Shown: positions 55,842 through 64,000 of the stretch, one piece after another
Layout of the letters: each line of letters begins with the position of its first letter
Numbering within the stretch: position 1 is the stretch's first letter
DNA from: Cytobacillus firmus NBRC 15306
GTDB lineage: Bacteria > Bacillota > Bacilli > Bacillales > Cytobacillaceae
DNA length: 64,000 bases
Direction: 5' to 3'
NCBI RefSeq assembly: GCF_001591465.1
Contig: NZ_BCUY01000009.1
Location: 1 to 64,000 of the forward strand
Notes under the pieces: generated by a model
The model's input: the letters and a program-made list of their open reading frames with translations, nothing else
The model's database searches: none
What the model was told of the DNA's origin: nothing
Made by a program: the position numbers and the translations under genes

Positions 55842-57659
55842 ATGAATAATGAAACAACTGTAAAGAAACTGCCGGCAAGGAATGAGATTTCACCTGAAGA
55901 TACCTGGCGTTTGGAGGATATTTTCCGTTCTGATGACGAGTGGAACAAAGAATACAATGAAGTACAGAAGCTGATTCCGGATGCAGGAAAGTATCAGGGC
56001 AGGCTCGGGGAAAGTGCTGAAACATTATATGCAGCGCTTCAATTCCAGGATCATTTACTTTCGCGCCTTGGGAAGCTTTATACATATGCCCATATGCGTT
56101 ATGACCAGGATACAACAAATTCATTTTATCAGGGATTGGATGACAAAATTAAAAATTTGTATTCTGAAGCTGCTAGTGCACTTGCCTATATTGTTCCTGA
56201 ACTGCTTGCTGAAGATGAAGAGAAGATTGCCGGCTATTTAAAGGAAAAAACCGAGCTGCAATTATATAAACATTCCCTGGAGGAAATTAACCTACAAAGA
56301 CCTCATGTATTATCTGCTGAGCAGGAATCCCTTCTTGCTCAGGCTTCCGAGGTGCTTGGGGCTTCCAGTAATACATTTGGCATGCTGAATAATGCTGATT
56401 TGGAGTTTCCGTCCATTAAAGATGAGAATGGGGAAGAAGTCGAAATTACTCATGGACGATTCAGCCGTTTTCTTGAAAGTGATGAGCAGCGTGTCCGGCA
56501 TGATGCTTTCAAAGCTGTATATGAGACTTATGGGAAGTTTCGCAATACATTTGCAAGCACTCTAAGCGGAAACGTAAAAAAAGATAATTTCAACGCAAAG
56601 ATCCGAAATTATGACTCCGCGCGCCAAGCTGCCCTTTCTGCGAACAATATTCCTGAAAGTGTTTACGAAAATCTGGTCAATACCATTAACGATAACCTGC
56701 ATTTGCTGCATCGCTATGTCAAACTCCGCAAGAAGGTTCTTGGGGTTAAGGAGCTTCATATGTACGATCTCTACACTCCTTTAGTGAAGGAAGTAAAAAT
56801 GGAGATTCCTTATAATGAGGCGAAAGATCTGATTTTAAATGGATTAAAGCCACTTGGTGAAGACTATTTAAATATTTTAAAAGAGGGTTTTGAAAATAGG
56901 TGGGTTGATGTTCATGAGAATAAAGGCAAAAGGAGCGGGGCTTATTCTTCGGGAACCTATGGCACCAACCCTTATATACTAATGAACTGGCAGGACAATG
57001 TGAACAACTTATTTACTCTGGCTCATGAATTTGGCCATTCGGTTCACAGCTACTATACAAGAAAATATCAGCCATACCCTTATGGAAACTATTCAATTTT
57101 TGTTGCAGAGGTTGCCTCTACTTGTAATGAAGCCCTCTTAAACGATTATCTGCTAAAAACAATTGATGATGATAAGAAGCGGCTGTATCTGCTGAATCAC
57201 TATCTTGAAGGCTTTAGAGGCACTGTTTTCCGCCAGACCATGTTTGCAGAATTTGAACATCTTATTCATCAAAAGGCGCAAAACAATGAAGCCTTGACTG
57301 CAGATTCATTGACTAAAGAATATTATGAACTTAATAAGAAGTATTTTGGGGATGAAGATATCGTAATTGATGAGGAAATCGGCCTGGAATGGTCCAGAAT
57401 TCCGCATTTCTACTATAATTATTATGTTTATCAATATGCAACAGGCTTTAGTGCGGCTACGGCATTAAGCAAGCAGATTCTTCAGGAAGGTCAGCCTGCA
57501 GTTGACAGATATATTGAATTCCTGAAGTCCGGCAGCTCGGATTACCCAATTGAAGTGCTAAAGAAAGCCGGAGTTGATATGACGAGCAGCAAGCCGATTG
57601 AAGATGCCTGCAAAGTATTTGAAGAAAAGCTTAATGAAATGGAAAGCTTGCTTTCTTAA
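55842..57659 (+). CDS. pepF: oligoendopeptidase F PepF
   Basis: 605-residue M3 family zinc metallopeptidase that degrades imported or internal oligopeptides. The start at 55842 follows ATGGAGG; the upstream in-frame ATG is itself part of that RBS. The zinc site is HEFGH in LAHEFGHSVHSYYT with the distal Glu in FVAEVASTCNE. It is intracellular, with no signal. It fits with the two peptide importers nearby. Confidence 0.95.
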   Translation: MNNETTVKKLPARNEISPEDTWRLEDIFRSDDEWNKEYNEVQKLIPDAGKYQGRLGESAETLYAALQFQDHLLSRLGKLYTYAHMRYDQDTTNSFYQGLDDKIKNLYSEAASALAYIVPELLAEDEEKIAGYLKEKTELQLYKHSLEEINLQRPHVLSAEQESLLAQASEVLGASSNTFGMLNNADLEFPSIKDENGEEVEITHGRFSRFLESDEQRVRHDAFKAVYETYGKFRNTFASTLSGNVKKDNFNAKIRNYDSARQAALSANNIPESVYENLVNTINDNLHLLHRYVKLRKKVLGVKELHMYDLYTPLVKEVKMEIPYNEAKDLILNGLKPLGEDYLNILKEGFENRWVDVHENKGKRSGAYSSGTYGTNPYILMNWQDNVNNLFTLAHEFGHSVHSYYTRKYQPYPYGNYSIFVAEVASTCNEALLNDYLLKTIDDDKKRLYLLNHYLEGFRGTVFRQTMFAEFEHLIHQKAQNNEALTADSLTKEYYELNKKYFGDEDIVIDEEIGLEWSRIPHFYYNYYVYQYATGFSAATALSKQILQEGQPAVDRYIEFLKSGSSDYPIEVLKKAGVDMTSSKPIEDACKVFEEKLNEMESLLS

Positions 57660-57662
57660 TAG

Positions 57663-57696
57663 TAAAGGTGCCAGGCTAAATTGCCCGGCACCTTTT
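57663..57696 (+). terminator. terminator after pepF
   Basis: AAAGGTGCCAGG, loop, CCCGGCACCTTTT. Confidence 0.85.
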
Positions 57697-57703
57697 GTGA
57701 TGT

Positions 57704-57877
57704 TCAAAACCCCTTAAATCTCCTTCGGTCATTCAAATATAAACATAAGATCAGGAGTGAAATAAATAGAATAGGTGACGTAATGAAGATGGGTATAAGT
57801 TTCATGAGGCCAAAAATATTCAAAATAAAGGAGACTAAAATGAGCATCAGCATCAGAAATACAGGCAGCTTTTTCAT
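57704..57877 (-). CDS. small two-helix membrane protein, YizD-like (57 aa)
   Basis: 57-residue leftward gene with AAGGAGGAG before its ATG, hidden opposite a meaningless forward reading. The product is MKKLPVFLMLMLILVSFILN followed by IFGLMKLIPIFITSPILFIS and an end LCLYLNDRRRFKGF. It has two membrane helices and a basic C-terminus. B. subtilis has the mini-gene yizD at this place between pepF and yjbH. Positional equivalence is clear, but sequence relationship is not checked. Confidence 0.75.
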   Translation of the reverse strand: MKKLPVFLMLMLILVSFILNIFGLMKLIPIFITSPILFISLLILCLYLNDRRRFKGF

Positions 57878-58145
57878 ATTGCAGTCTCCTCCTTGTACAT
57901 ATTTACAATTATTTTATGCGGTTGTCCAGAGTGTCATGACTTGATTTTGACAATATTGTGAAAAGGGGCACAAACTAATTGCCTTGTTCATTTTGGTCAT
58001 GATATAGTACAGATGTGAAGTTGATCACATGCAAGCATTTACCCCTTTTGTTTGGACGTGAAAAATTTCTCCCATCCCCTTTGTTCGTAAAAAAATAAAT
58101 TGTGAAAGAGCCGTGCATTAGACTGCATGGTTTTTTCATGAAAAA
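57878..58145. other. intergenic region before spxH terminator
   Basis: About 270 bases holding the promoter of the leftward 57-aa gene and, near 58105-58135, a second hairpin (GCCGTGCAT/ATGCATGGT-type) with a T-run to the right, which may be another terminator. No gene was seen. Confidence 0.4.
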
Positions 58146-58173
58146 ATAAAGCTGTGCAGTTTGCACAGCTTTG
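58146..58173 (-). terminator. terminator of the trHb-spxH operon
   Basis: Read leftward: AAAGCTGTGC, loop, GCACAGCTTT, then ATTTTTT. Confidence 0.88.
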
Positions 58174-58176
58174 AGA

Positions 58177-59052
58177 TTACCCGGAATATCTCCAGAAATT
58201 ACCGTATTTTGCAGGTACATATTCAGCGATTTGCTTTAGCTGAAGCTTTTTCATTTCCTTGTTCACTTCGCTGTCTGTCATATCGTATACTACGGAGATC
58301 TCCTTACTGGCCACCAGCTTAAAATATTTCAAGAAATATTCCAGGGGCGGCAGAGGAGCACGCTCAGGTTTAGCAGGCAGCATTTCTTCCAAAATCTGTT
58401 CATAAATTTCATAAGGATAATATCCGGTTACTTTGATGCCTTCATCTTCTATGTTTTCATTGAAAAAGACAAGAGTGGGTATTTCTTGAACATCCATTTC
58501 AGATGTTATTTTTAAATCGCATTGAAAAGCTTTGGCTGCACTATCTGAATGAATATCAGAAACAAATTCTACTACATCAAGACCGACTTCCTTAGCACAA
58601 TCCTTTAAAACTTCAAAATTTGACACATTCTGCTTTTCAAGAAATAAAACCTCCTGAAGCTTGCGTAAAAATCTGATGCCAGCTTTTCTCCCTTGTAATT
58701 CAGCCGCTTTAATTGCAACTGAAGCCAGATGTGGTGAAGAAATTGGATTCTCGAACCAGAGGTTTCCATCACATGACATTCCAGAGCGGCTTGCTGTCTT
58801 TTCCCACAAATCAGCAATGTTTTCATAGTTTTGTCTTTTCCCCATATTTAAAGTTGCCAGCCTGCCGCTTAATACATGCTTTATGGAAAAATAGCGGCCG
58901 TATTCAATCAGTAACTTTTTTAAGGTTGGCTCCAGAGCCCAGCATTCAGGGCAAAGGGGGTCAACAAACATATAGACTTCTATGGGTTTTTTTTCACTGC
59001 CGTAGCAATGTGGTGATGTAAACTTGATTTCATTGGATTCTGGCATATTCAC
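58177..59052 (-). CDS. spxH: SpxH (YjbH), ClpXP adaptor for Spx
   Basis: 291-residue DsbA/thioredoxin-fold adaptor that delivers Spx to ClpXP. The CXXC pair is CPEC in [49 protein letters not shown] and [17 protein letters not shown] are characteristic. The start GTG overlaps the stop of the haemoglobin gene (GTGA); an ATG two codons later is an alternative. The target, Spx, is encoded 5 kb upstream. Confidence 0.94.
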   Translation of the reverse strand: MNMPESNEIKFTSPHCYGSEKKPIEVYMFVDPLCPECWALEPTLKKLLIEYGRYFSIKHVLSGRLATLNMGKRQNYENIADLWEKTASRSGMSCDGNLWFENPISSPHLASVAIKAAELQGRKAGIRFLRKLQEVLFLEKQNVSNFEVLKDCAKEVGLDVVEFVSDIHSDSAAKAFQCDLKITSEMDVQEIPTLVFFNENIEDEGIKVTGYYPYEIYEQILEEMLPAKPERAPLPPLEYFLKYFKLVASKEISVVYDMTDSEVNKEMKKLQLKQIAEYVPAKYGNFWRYSG

Positions 59053-59453
59053 GGGCTATCACCTTTCACGCCGGCATCAGGTGTATTGATCATATGCTGA
59101 GCAGTGAGCACAAGTCTGGAAAAAAAGTCTTCCCTCAAATGTCCATCCAGCCCGATTTCGTCCATCGCTTCATTCATGCATGAAAGCCAGGCCCTAGCCC
59201 GGGTTTCTGTTATAGGAAAAGGCATGTGCCGCGCGCGGAGCATCGGATGTCCATGTTCTGAAGTATATAAAGGAGGCCCCCCTAAATACTGAGTCATAAA
59301 TTGTTTTTGTTTTCTGGCTGTCTCTGTCAGGTCATCTGGAAAAATAGGAACGAGATCAGGATGTTGTCCTACGCGCAGGTAAAAAGCGTCAATCAGCTGG
59401 TGAAGCTTTTCCTCACCAATAGCGTCGAAGGGAGTGTGCATTTTCTCGGCCAT
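59049..59453 (-). CDS. yjbI: truncated haemoglobin YjbI
   Basis: 134-residue group II-type truncated haemoglobin. [20 protein letters not shown] and [25 protein letters not shown] supply the haem pocket, with the proximal His probably in that RARHMPFPI segment. It is coupled by a 4-base overlap with spxH, as in B. subtilis yjbIH. The partner role in NO or oxygen chemistry is inferred from the family. The RBS is AAAGGAG. Confidence 0.93.
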   Translation of the reverse strand: MAEKMHTPFDAIGEEKLHQLIDAFYLRVGQHPDLVPIFPDDLTETARKQKQFMTQYLGGPPLYTSEHGHPMLRARHMPFPITETRARAWLSCMNEAMDEIGLDGHLREDFFSRLVLTAQHMINTPDAGVKGDSP

Positions 59454-59660
59454 ATTTAAAACTCCTTTTATGAGTTAATCATTTGAAAAAACTTCTTATT
59501 TAATATCAATTGCTGTGATCTCTTTATATTTTAACAATGAGGGATTTATATCTCAAACAAATAGCTTACTGTACCCTATTAACGTCTCCTTGGCCAGCTT
59601 ATTTTTTAGTATGGGTTAAGCCCTTTCTGTCAATCCGGAACATTTTCTAAAAAAGCACAT

Positions 59661-59688
59661 GAAAAAGCCGCCCGGTAAATCGGGCGGC
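59661..59688 (-). terminator. terminator of yjbJ (leftward)
   Basis: Read leftward: GCCGCCCG, loop, CGGGCGGC then TTTTT. Confidence 0.9.
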
Positions 59689-59699
59689 AGTCAGGAAGC

Positions 59700-60341
59700 T
59701 TAAGCCATAAACGAAGTGGTAACTTTCTTTATGTAATTTAGGGTTTCTCTAAAAGGCGGTATACCCCCGTATTTATCTACATTTCCAGGTCCGGCATTAT
59801 AGGCTGCCAGTGCCAGTTCAACATTATCCCCATATCTGTCCATCATTTGCCGTAAATATTTGACTCCTGCAAAAATATTCTCTGCAGGGTCGAAGATATT
59901 TCTAACACCAAGCCCCCTGGCTGTTTCCGGCATTAGCTGCATCAAGCCGGAAGCACCTGCATGACTGACGGCATTCGGATTAAAGTTTGACTCCTGCTTA
60001 ATGACTGACTTAATCAGATTTACAGGTACATTAAACATATCTGATGCTTTTTGAATCAGATCATCAAAATCACTTTTTGAAGATTCGGCTAACTTGGTTA
60101 GCTTAACAGGCGGTAGAGCAGCAGCTGCAGGAGAATCGGTTTGTAAAGCGCTAATATAAGGCTTTAAAGACACAACTGCTCCAAGTCCGCCAGTGGTTTG
60201 ATGTGATGAACCATTGTTTTCCGAAACCAGCCCTGCCAGCAGCTCTTGAAACAGAGGGTTAGAAGCATTTGTTTGTTTAGAGTTATTGAAGCCTTGCAGT
60301 GCCTGCAGCTCCATCAATAGTTTTAGCTGATCTATGTTCAT
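59700..60341 (-). CDS. yjbJ: lytic transglycosylase YjbJ
   Basis: 213-residue protein with a C-terminal SLT/goose-lysozyme-like domain (~105-213). The catalytic Glu is in [16 protein letters not shown], followed by [16 protein letters not shown] and [12 protein letters not shown]. The N-terminal ~100 residues are low-complexity, with no classical signal peptide, as known for B. subtilis YjbJ. The start at 60341 follows AAGGAG. It probably cleaves peptidoglycan glycan strands. Confidence 0.9.
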   Translation of the reverse strand: MNIDQLKLLMELQALQGFNNSKQTNASNPLFQELLAGLVSENNGSSHQTTGGLGAVVSLKPYISALQTDSPAAAALPPVKLTKLAESSKSDFDDLIQKASDMFNVPVNLIKSVIKQESNFNPNAVSHAGASGLMQLMPETARGLGVRNIFDPAENIFAGVKYLRQMMDRYGDNVELALAAYNAGPGNVDKYGGIPPFRETLNYIKKVTTSFMA

Positions 60342-60373
60342 TGTATTGCTCCTTGGCAAAAGGCCAGTTTCTA

Positions 60374-60964
60374 TTAGGCCTTTTGCTGTCTGTATTTTTC
60401 GTTATAAAACCTCTTAATTTTATTTTCGGTCTTCCTGACAGGAATGTTAAGCTGCTGAAGTAAATTAAGAAAAACCATTTGGCCTTCCTTCCGATCATCT
60501 ACTTCAAATTCTATCTCAAAATCTTCCTTGTTTAAATAGCGGCTGTGATCAAGAACAGCCAACCCTTTATTGTATTCCTTTTCTGCACGTTTTGTTGTGA
60601 GAGTGCCAAAGTATCGAAGGTTATCTGTCTTTATGCCAAGCTCTTCTAAGGACTTTTTTATCTGTTCCCTTGGGATATTCCCGGTCTGAATCATTTCTGC
60701 TGCTTCAGACTCAGAAAGATCCTCATTCGTCTCCAGCAGCCCTTCAGGGTGGGGCTGTTTAAGAGTCAATTCAAACGAGCCGTACTTCTGCCTGATCCTT
60801 AAGGCACTTCCTTTTTCCTTCAATAAAAAATCAGGTGTATCGAAATAATGATTCTCCTGTTCAGAAAAATCTTCACTTCTTAAATTCAAAAAATTCATTA
60901 AAGCGGTAAATTCATCTGTGGTGATCATGTTTTTAAATTCGATTTCAATATTTTTATTAGACAA
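60374..60964 (-). CDS. yjbK: CYTH domain phosphatase/triphosphate-binding protein YjbK
   Basis: 196-residue CYTH (CyaB-thiamine triphosphatase) domain protein. The signature ExExK is EIEFK (7-11). It shows the tunnel-type alternating Arg/Glu strands [18 protein letters not shown] and [14 protein letters not shown]. Members hydrolyse inorganic or nucleoside triphosphates. A TTG start behind GAGGTG fits. The next gene on that strand is yjbJ. Confidence 0.88.
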   Translation of the reverse strand: MSNKNIEIEFKNMITTDEFTALMNFLNLRSEDFSEQENHYFDTPDFLLKEKGSALRIRQKYGSFELTLKQPHPEGLLETNEDLSESEAAEMIQTGNIPREQIKKSLEELGIKTDNLRYFGTLTTKRAEKEYNKGLAVLDHSRYLNKEDFEIEFEVDDRKEGQMVFLNLLQQLNIPVRKTENKIKRFYNEKYRQQKA

Positions 60965-61108
60965 GCCTGTACACCTCAGCTATAAGTAATTATCTGTATT
61001 ATCTCCTTATTAAGCATGGACTTCAATCCTTTGAAGATCTTTTTAGGCTTGTGATAAATTCATTCAGGGGAGTTTGCTTCCTGCTGCTGTAAAAATTGCA
61101 GCAGGGGT

Positions 61109-61137
61109 TTTACTGTCCATAAAATCTGCGATAGAAT
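61109..61137 (+). promoter_or_regulatory. promoter of yjbL
   Basis: TTTACT (61109-61114), 17-base spacer, TAGAAT (61132-61137). A CCTGCTGC/GCAGCAGG hairpin lies immediately upstream of the -35. Confidence 0.55.
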
Positions 61138-61161
61138 AGTAATGACAATGGAGGTAGAAAA

Positions 61162-61539
61162 ATGAAACAGAAACTTACAATTGTAAATGCAGAATGGATA
61201 GGAAAAGAATTAATCTTGGGAATAGAGTCTGGGACCGTTTCAGGTTTAACCGCTATGCAGCAAATATTAGCTGATTCCGACAATCTTTCATTTATTTATA
61301 TAGCAGAGAAAAACGATGACTATACATATATTTCCCTTCCGGAAACAGTCTGGCCGGAATTAAAAAAGGCACTTGATGGCCACATGAGGGTTTATGCTTC
61401 TGACATTAATCAAGTTCGCCTTGAGCTTGCAGGATTTCATGAGGAATTAGGAGACTTAATAGAAAATATCCGAGGGAACAGCAATTACGGAAATGAAATG
61501 GTAGAAAAAGTAGAGAATTTATTCCAGCTGAATGTTTAA
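61162..61539 (+). CDS. yjbL: conserved hypothetical protein YjbL
   Basis: 125-residue acidic soluble protein (MKQKLTIVNAEWIGKELILG...MVEKVENLFQLNV), in the place of B. subtilis yjbL. The start follows TGGAGG. There is no recognised motif. It lies directly upstream of the small alarmone synthetase gene, probably on the same transcript, but a role in (p)ppGpp metabolism is only a guess from position. Confidence 0.75.
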   Translation: MKQKLTIVNAEWIGKELILGIESGTVSGLTAMQQILADSDNLSFIYIAEKNDDYTYISLPETVWPELKKALDGHMRVYASDINQVRLELAGFHEELGDLIENIRGNSNYGNEMVEKVENLFQLNV

Positions 61540-61617
61540 GCGGCTTAATACTTGGATATAGAAATAGGCTATGTATTTGAACAGATATCTATTTTGCTGA
61601 TTTACAGGAGCATGTAA

Positions 61618-61635
61618 GCACCTGCCAGCAGGTGC
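61618..61635 (+). promoter_or_regulatory. leader hairpin with copy of the relQ start region
   Basis: GCACCTG, loop ccag, CAGGTGC. The left arm CACCTGC (61619-61625) is also fully complementary to GCAGGTG at 61679-61685, which includes the GTG start codon of relQ. The two pairings exclude each other. Confidence 0.4.
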
Positions 61636-61682
61636 AGTACGGTTGCCATCTTTTTTATTTCGGATATTTGGTGGTGTTGCAG

Positions 61683-62321
61683 GTGAAGCATTGGGACTTA
61701 TTTTTGGCGCCATATAAGCAGGCGGTTGAAGAGTTGAAAATAAAGCTAAAGGGCATGAGAAGCCAATTTGAAATGGATTCTTCCCATTCTCCGATTGAAT
61801 TTGTTACCGGAAGGGTAAAGCCAATTGCCAGCATTTTAGATAAGGCAAATCAAAAAGGCATTCCACTCGACAGATTGGAATCAGAAATGCAGGATATTGC
61901 CGGTGTAAGAATGATGTGCCAATTTGTTGATGATATTAAGAGAGTGGTTGAACTATTAAGACAAAGAAATGACTTTGAAATTGTTGAAGAAAGAGATTAT
62001 ATATCTCATAAAAAAGCCAGCGGTTACCGTTCTTACCACGTCGTGATCCGTTATCCAGTTCAGACGATCAAGGGAGAAAAGAAAATACTTGCGGAGATTC
62101 AGATCAGAACTCTTGCCATGAATTTCTGGGCCACGGTTGAACATTCCCTCAACTACAAATATAAGGGCCAATTTCCTGAGGATATTCAGATGAGGCTTCA
62201 GCGGGCGGCAGAGGCTGCTTTCAGGCTTGATGAAGAAATGTCACTCATTCGCGGTGAAATCCAGGATGCCCAGGCATTCTTTACAAGAAAAAAAGAAAAA
62301 CAGCAAAAGGGAGAAAACTAA
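61683..62321 (+). CDS. relQ: small alarmone synthetase RelQ (SAS1, YjbM)
   Basis: 212-residue (p)ppGpp/pGpp synthetase without a hydrolase domain. The GTG start at 61683 gives the family length (B. subtilis YjbM 211) and the usual beginning (M)KHWDLFLAPYKQAVEELK. Visible are HSPIEFVTGRVKPIASIL, GTP-binding and catalytic region GYRSYHVVIRY, and EIQIRTLAMNFWATVEHSLNYKY. The RBS is weak (GGTGGTG), so translation may be low or controlled. The gene lies upstream of NAD kinase. Confidence 0.93.
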   Translation: MKHWDLFLAPYKQAVEELKIKLKGMRSQFEMDSSHSPIEFVTGRVKPIASILDKANQKGIPLDRLESEMQDIAGVRMMCQFVDDIKRVVELLRQRNDFEIVEERDYISHKKASGYRSYHVVIRYPVQTIKGEKKILAEIQIRTLAMNFWATVEHSLNYKYKGQFPEDIQMRLQRAAEAAFRLDEEMSLIRGEIQDAQAFFTRKKEKQQKGEN

Positions 62322-62347
62322 CAGTATAAAAGAGGAGCTTGGATAAG

Positions 62348-63142
62348 ATGAAATTTGCCATTACCTCAAAAGGAGATTCAAAATCGAATACACTCATGCA
62401 CAAAATGAGAACCTATTTATTGGACTTCGAGCTTACATATGATGAAGAAGAGCCTGATATAGTCATATCGGTAGGCGGGGATGGCACTTTACTCTATGCC
62501 TTTCACCGATACAGCAGCCGCCTGGACAAGACCGCCTTTGTTGGTATACACACAGGCCATCTTGGGTTTTATGCAGACTGGGTTCCGGAGGAAATAGAAA
62601 AGCTTGTCATTGCAATTGCCAAAACCCCGTATCAGGTAATTGAATATCCGCTCCTTGAAGTGATTATCCGCTACCAGCATGGCGGGAAAGAAACCCGTTA
62701 TCTTGCATTAAATGAATCTACGGTCAAGGCTGTAGAAGGTACCTTAGTTATGGATGTGGAAATACGAGGCCAGCATTTTGAACGGTTCCGCGGAGATGGC
62801 CTGTGTGTTTCTACACCATCAGGAAGTACAGCTTATAATAAGGCGCTGGGAGGGGCTATTCTGCATCCTTCTTTGCCTGCCATCCAGCTTGCTGAAATGG
62901 CTTCCATTAATAATAAGGTATTCCGTACAGTGGGCTCGCCCCTCGTACTGCCGGCCCACCATACATGCATGCTGAAGCCTGTGAATGAACCGGATTTTCA
63001 AATTACTATTGATCATCTGACACTTCTTCATAAAGATGTAAAATCAATTCAATTCAGAGTGGCAGATGAGAAGATCCGTTTTGCCAGGTTCAGGCCATTT
63101 CCATTCTGGAAAAGGGTCCACGATTCTTTTGTTGCTGATTGA
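62348..63142 (+). CDS. ppnK: NAD kinase
   Basis: 264-residue NAD kinase making NADP. The GGDGT motif is [15 protein letters not shown] (~42-56), with the NE/D segment [12 protein letters not shown] and the glycine-rich [18 protein letters not shown]. The start at 62348 follows AGAGGAG; the TTG at 62339 lies too close to it. Confidence 0.95.
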   Translation: MKFAITSKGDSKSNTLMHKMRTYLLDFELTYDEEEPDIVISVGGDGTLLYAFHRYSSRLDKTAFVGIHTGHLGFYADWVPEEIEKLVIAIAKTPYQVIEYPLLEVIIRYQHGGKETRYLALNESTVKAVEGTLVMDVEIRGQHFERFRGDGLCVSTPSGSTAYNKALGGAILHPSLPAIQLAEMASINNKVFRTVGSPLVLPAHHTCMLKPVNEPDFQITIDHLTLLHKDVKSIQFRVADEKIRFARFRPFPFWKRVHDSFVAD

Positions 63143-63181
63143 AGAAAGGTCACCATCTGACAGAACAGGAGCCTACAGCTC

Positions 63182-64000
63182 ATGGCGCGTTTTGAATTAC
63201 AATGGAAAATTACAGCCCGGCAGGCGGGCTTGTTAATCAGGGAATTTTTAAAAGACAATCATATTTCCAAAACTGCATTGACAGATATAAAATTTGCAGG
63301 CGGCTTCATTCAAGTGAATAGTCAGGAAGTCAATGTCCGCTATGTGTTAAAGGAAGGTGATGTCCTTCAGGTTGGTTTCCCTGAAGAAGTTCCGAGTGAA
63401 GGCATGAAGGGGGAAGACTTGCCCCTGGATATTCTTTATGAAGATGATTATCTTCTTGTAGTAAATAAACCGGCAGGTGTGAGTTCCATTCCTTCCAGAG
63501 AACATCCCTCTGGAAGTCTGGCTAATCGGCTGATTGGATATTATCAGCGAATTGGCTTAAAGTCTGCTGCCCATATTGTGACACGATTGGATAGAGATAC
63601 ATCTGGCCTGGTTCTGATTGCTAAACACAGGCATGTACATCATTTGTTTAGCGAACAGCAGCGCTCACGGAAAATCCATCGCATGTATGAAGCCTTTGCG
63701 GAAGGCTCAATCTGCCCGGATGCAGGAACAATAGAACAGCCGATTGCGCGTAAGAAAGACAGTATAATTGAGCGGGAGGTCAGTGAGGAAGGCCAGTACG
63801 CATGTACACATTATCAGGTCATCAGCCGGCATAAAGAATTTACGCATGTAAAACTGAAACTTGAAACTGGCAGAACTCATCAAATCAGAGTTCATTTGGC
63901 ATGGTTTGGTTTTCCTCTTGCAGGTGACGAATTATACGGGGGCTCAAGGCGGTTCATCAGGCGGCAGGCGCTGCACTGCTGCAGTCTTTCCTTCGAACAT
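63182..64000 (+). CDS. yjbO: RluA family rRNA pseudouridine synthase YjbO, 3' end outside window
   Basis: 273 codons of an RluA/RluD-type enzyme, cut by the right edge without a stop. The N-terminus resembles an S4-like RNA-binding domain (GLLIREFLKDNHIS...IQVNSQEVNVRYVLKEGDVL). The catalytic domain shows VVNKPAGV, the active-site Asp in HIVTRLDRDTSGLVLIAK, and LKLETGRTHQIRVHLAW. The RBS is CAGGAG. It follows NAD kinase as in B. subtilis. Confidence 0.92.
   Translation, partial: MARFELQWKITARQAGLLIREFLKDNHISKTALTDIKFAGGFIQVNSQEVNVRYVLKEGDVLQVGFPEEVPSEGMKGEDLPLDILYEDDYLLVVNKPAGVSSIPSREHPSGSLANRLIGYYQRIGLKSAAHIVTRLDRDTSGLVLIAKHRHVHHLFSEQQRSRKIHRMYEAFAEGSICPDAGTIEQPIARKKDSIIEREVSEEGQYACTHYQVISRHKEFTHVKLKLETGRTHQIRVHLAWFGFPLAGDELYGGSRRFIRRQALHCCSLSFEH

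Noticed and set aside
57681-57944. Forward 87-codon reading frame downstream of pepF
   Set aside because: It starts in the pepF terminator, has no RBS, and is opposite a leftward gene with a strong RBS and membrane helices.
61081-61110. CCTGCTGC/GCAGCAGG hairpin upstream of yjbL as a terminator
   Set aside because: No rightward gene lies upstream, and the following GGTTTT belongs to the putative yjbL promoter, so a terminator role is not supported.

Overview
This window is a chromosomal segment of a low-GC, Gram-positive, spore-former-type Firmicute of the family Bacillaceae (Bacillus sensu lato). The evidence is strong AGGAGG-type ribosome binding sites, sigma-A promoters, T-box, CtsR, FapR and AhrC-type regulatory signals, and gene order that follows the known Bacillus subtilis yitL-to-yjbO segment almost gene for gene. 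The species cannot be fixed from the sequence alone. No rRNA, tRNA, IS element, prophage or CRISPR array was seen.

Layout. (1) 92-7224: yajQ, cvfB, degV-family yitS, yitT, a secreted BsuPI-domain protein, small proteins, yitU, yitV, yitW. (2) 7395-14260: an anaerobiosis block absent from this position in B. subtilis: a radical SAM/SPASM protein, an Fnr with a C-terminal iron-sulfur ligand cluster, moaA, the di-iron repair protein Ric/ScdA, moeA-mobB and ywiC. Four promoters here carry an FNR-type palindrome at exactly the same spacing from the -10 box (centre -41.5). (3) 14448-23887: arginine/carbamoyl-phosphate cluster argC-J-B-D-carA-carB-argF with AhrC-like boxes. (4) 23925-28104: uppP, yjzC, CtsR-controlled clpB, yjzD. 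(5) 28284-34984: yjaU, yjaV, med, comZ, a repeat-bearing hypothetical, FapR-controlled fabH-fabF, yjaZ. (6) 35142-49764: two complete oligopeptide ABC transporters, appDFABC and oppABCDF, separated by a small membrane protein, yjbA and T-box-controlled trpS. (7) 50135-64000: a secreted putative glycoside hydrolase, yjbC, spx, mecA, coiA, pepF, a yizD-like mini-protein, spxH (yjbH) with its truncated haemoglobin partner, lytic transglycosylase yjbJ, CYTH protein yjbK, yjbL, small alarmone synthetase relQ/yjbM, NAD kinase, and the start of an RluA-type pseudouridine synthase that runs off the end.

How it fits together. The Fnr block couples oxygen sensing to molybdenum-cofactor synthesis (for nitrate reductase, not in the window) and to repair of nitrosative damage. 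The med/comZ, spx, mecA, coiA and spxH genes form a competence and thiol-stress control neighbourhood. Peptide uptake (app, opp) and intracellular peptide breakdown (pepF) are linked.

Three genes, argD, carA and yjaZ, are each broken by a single-base indel that, if repaired, restores a family-length protein. They are either assembly errors or recent lesions. The best leads for new biology are the radical SAM protein under a textbook FNR promoter, a possible RNA switch covering the relQ start codon, and several small conserved-looking proteins easily missed by gene callers.
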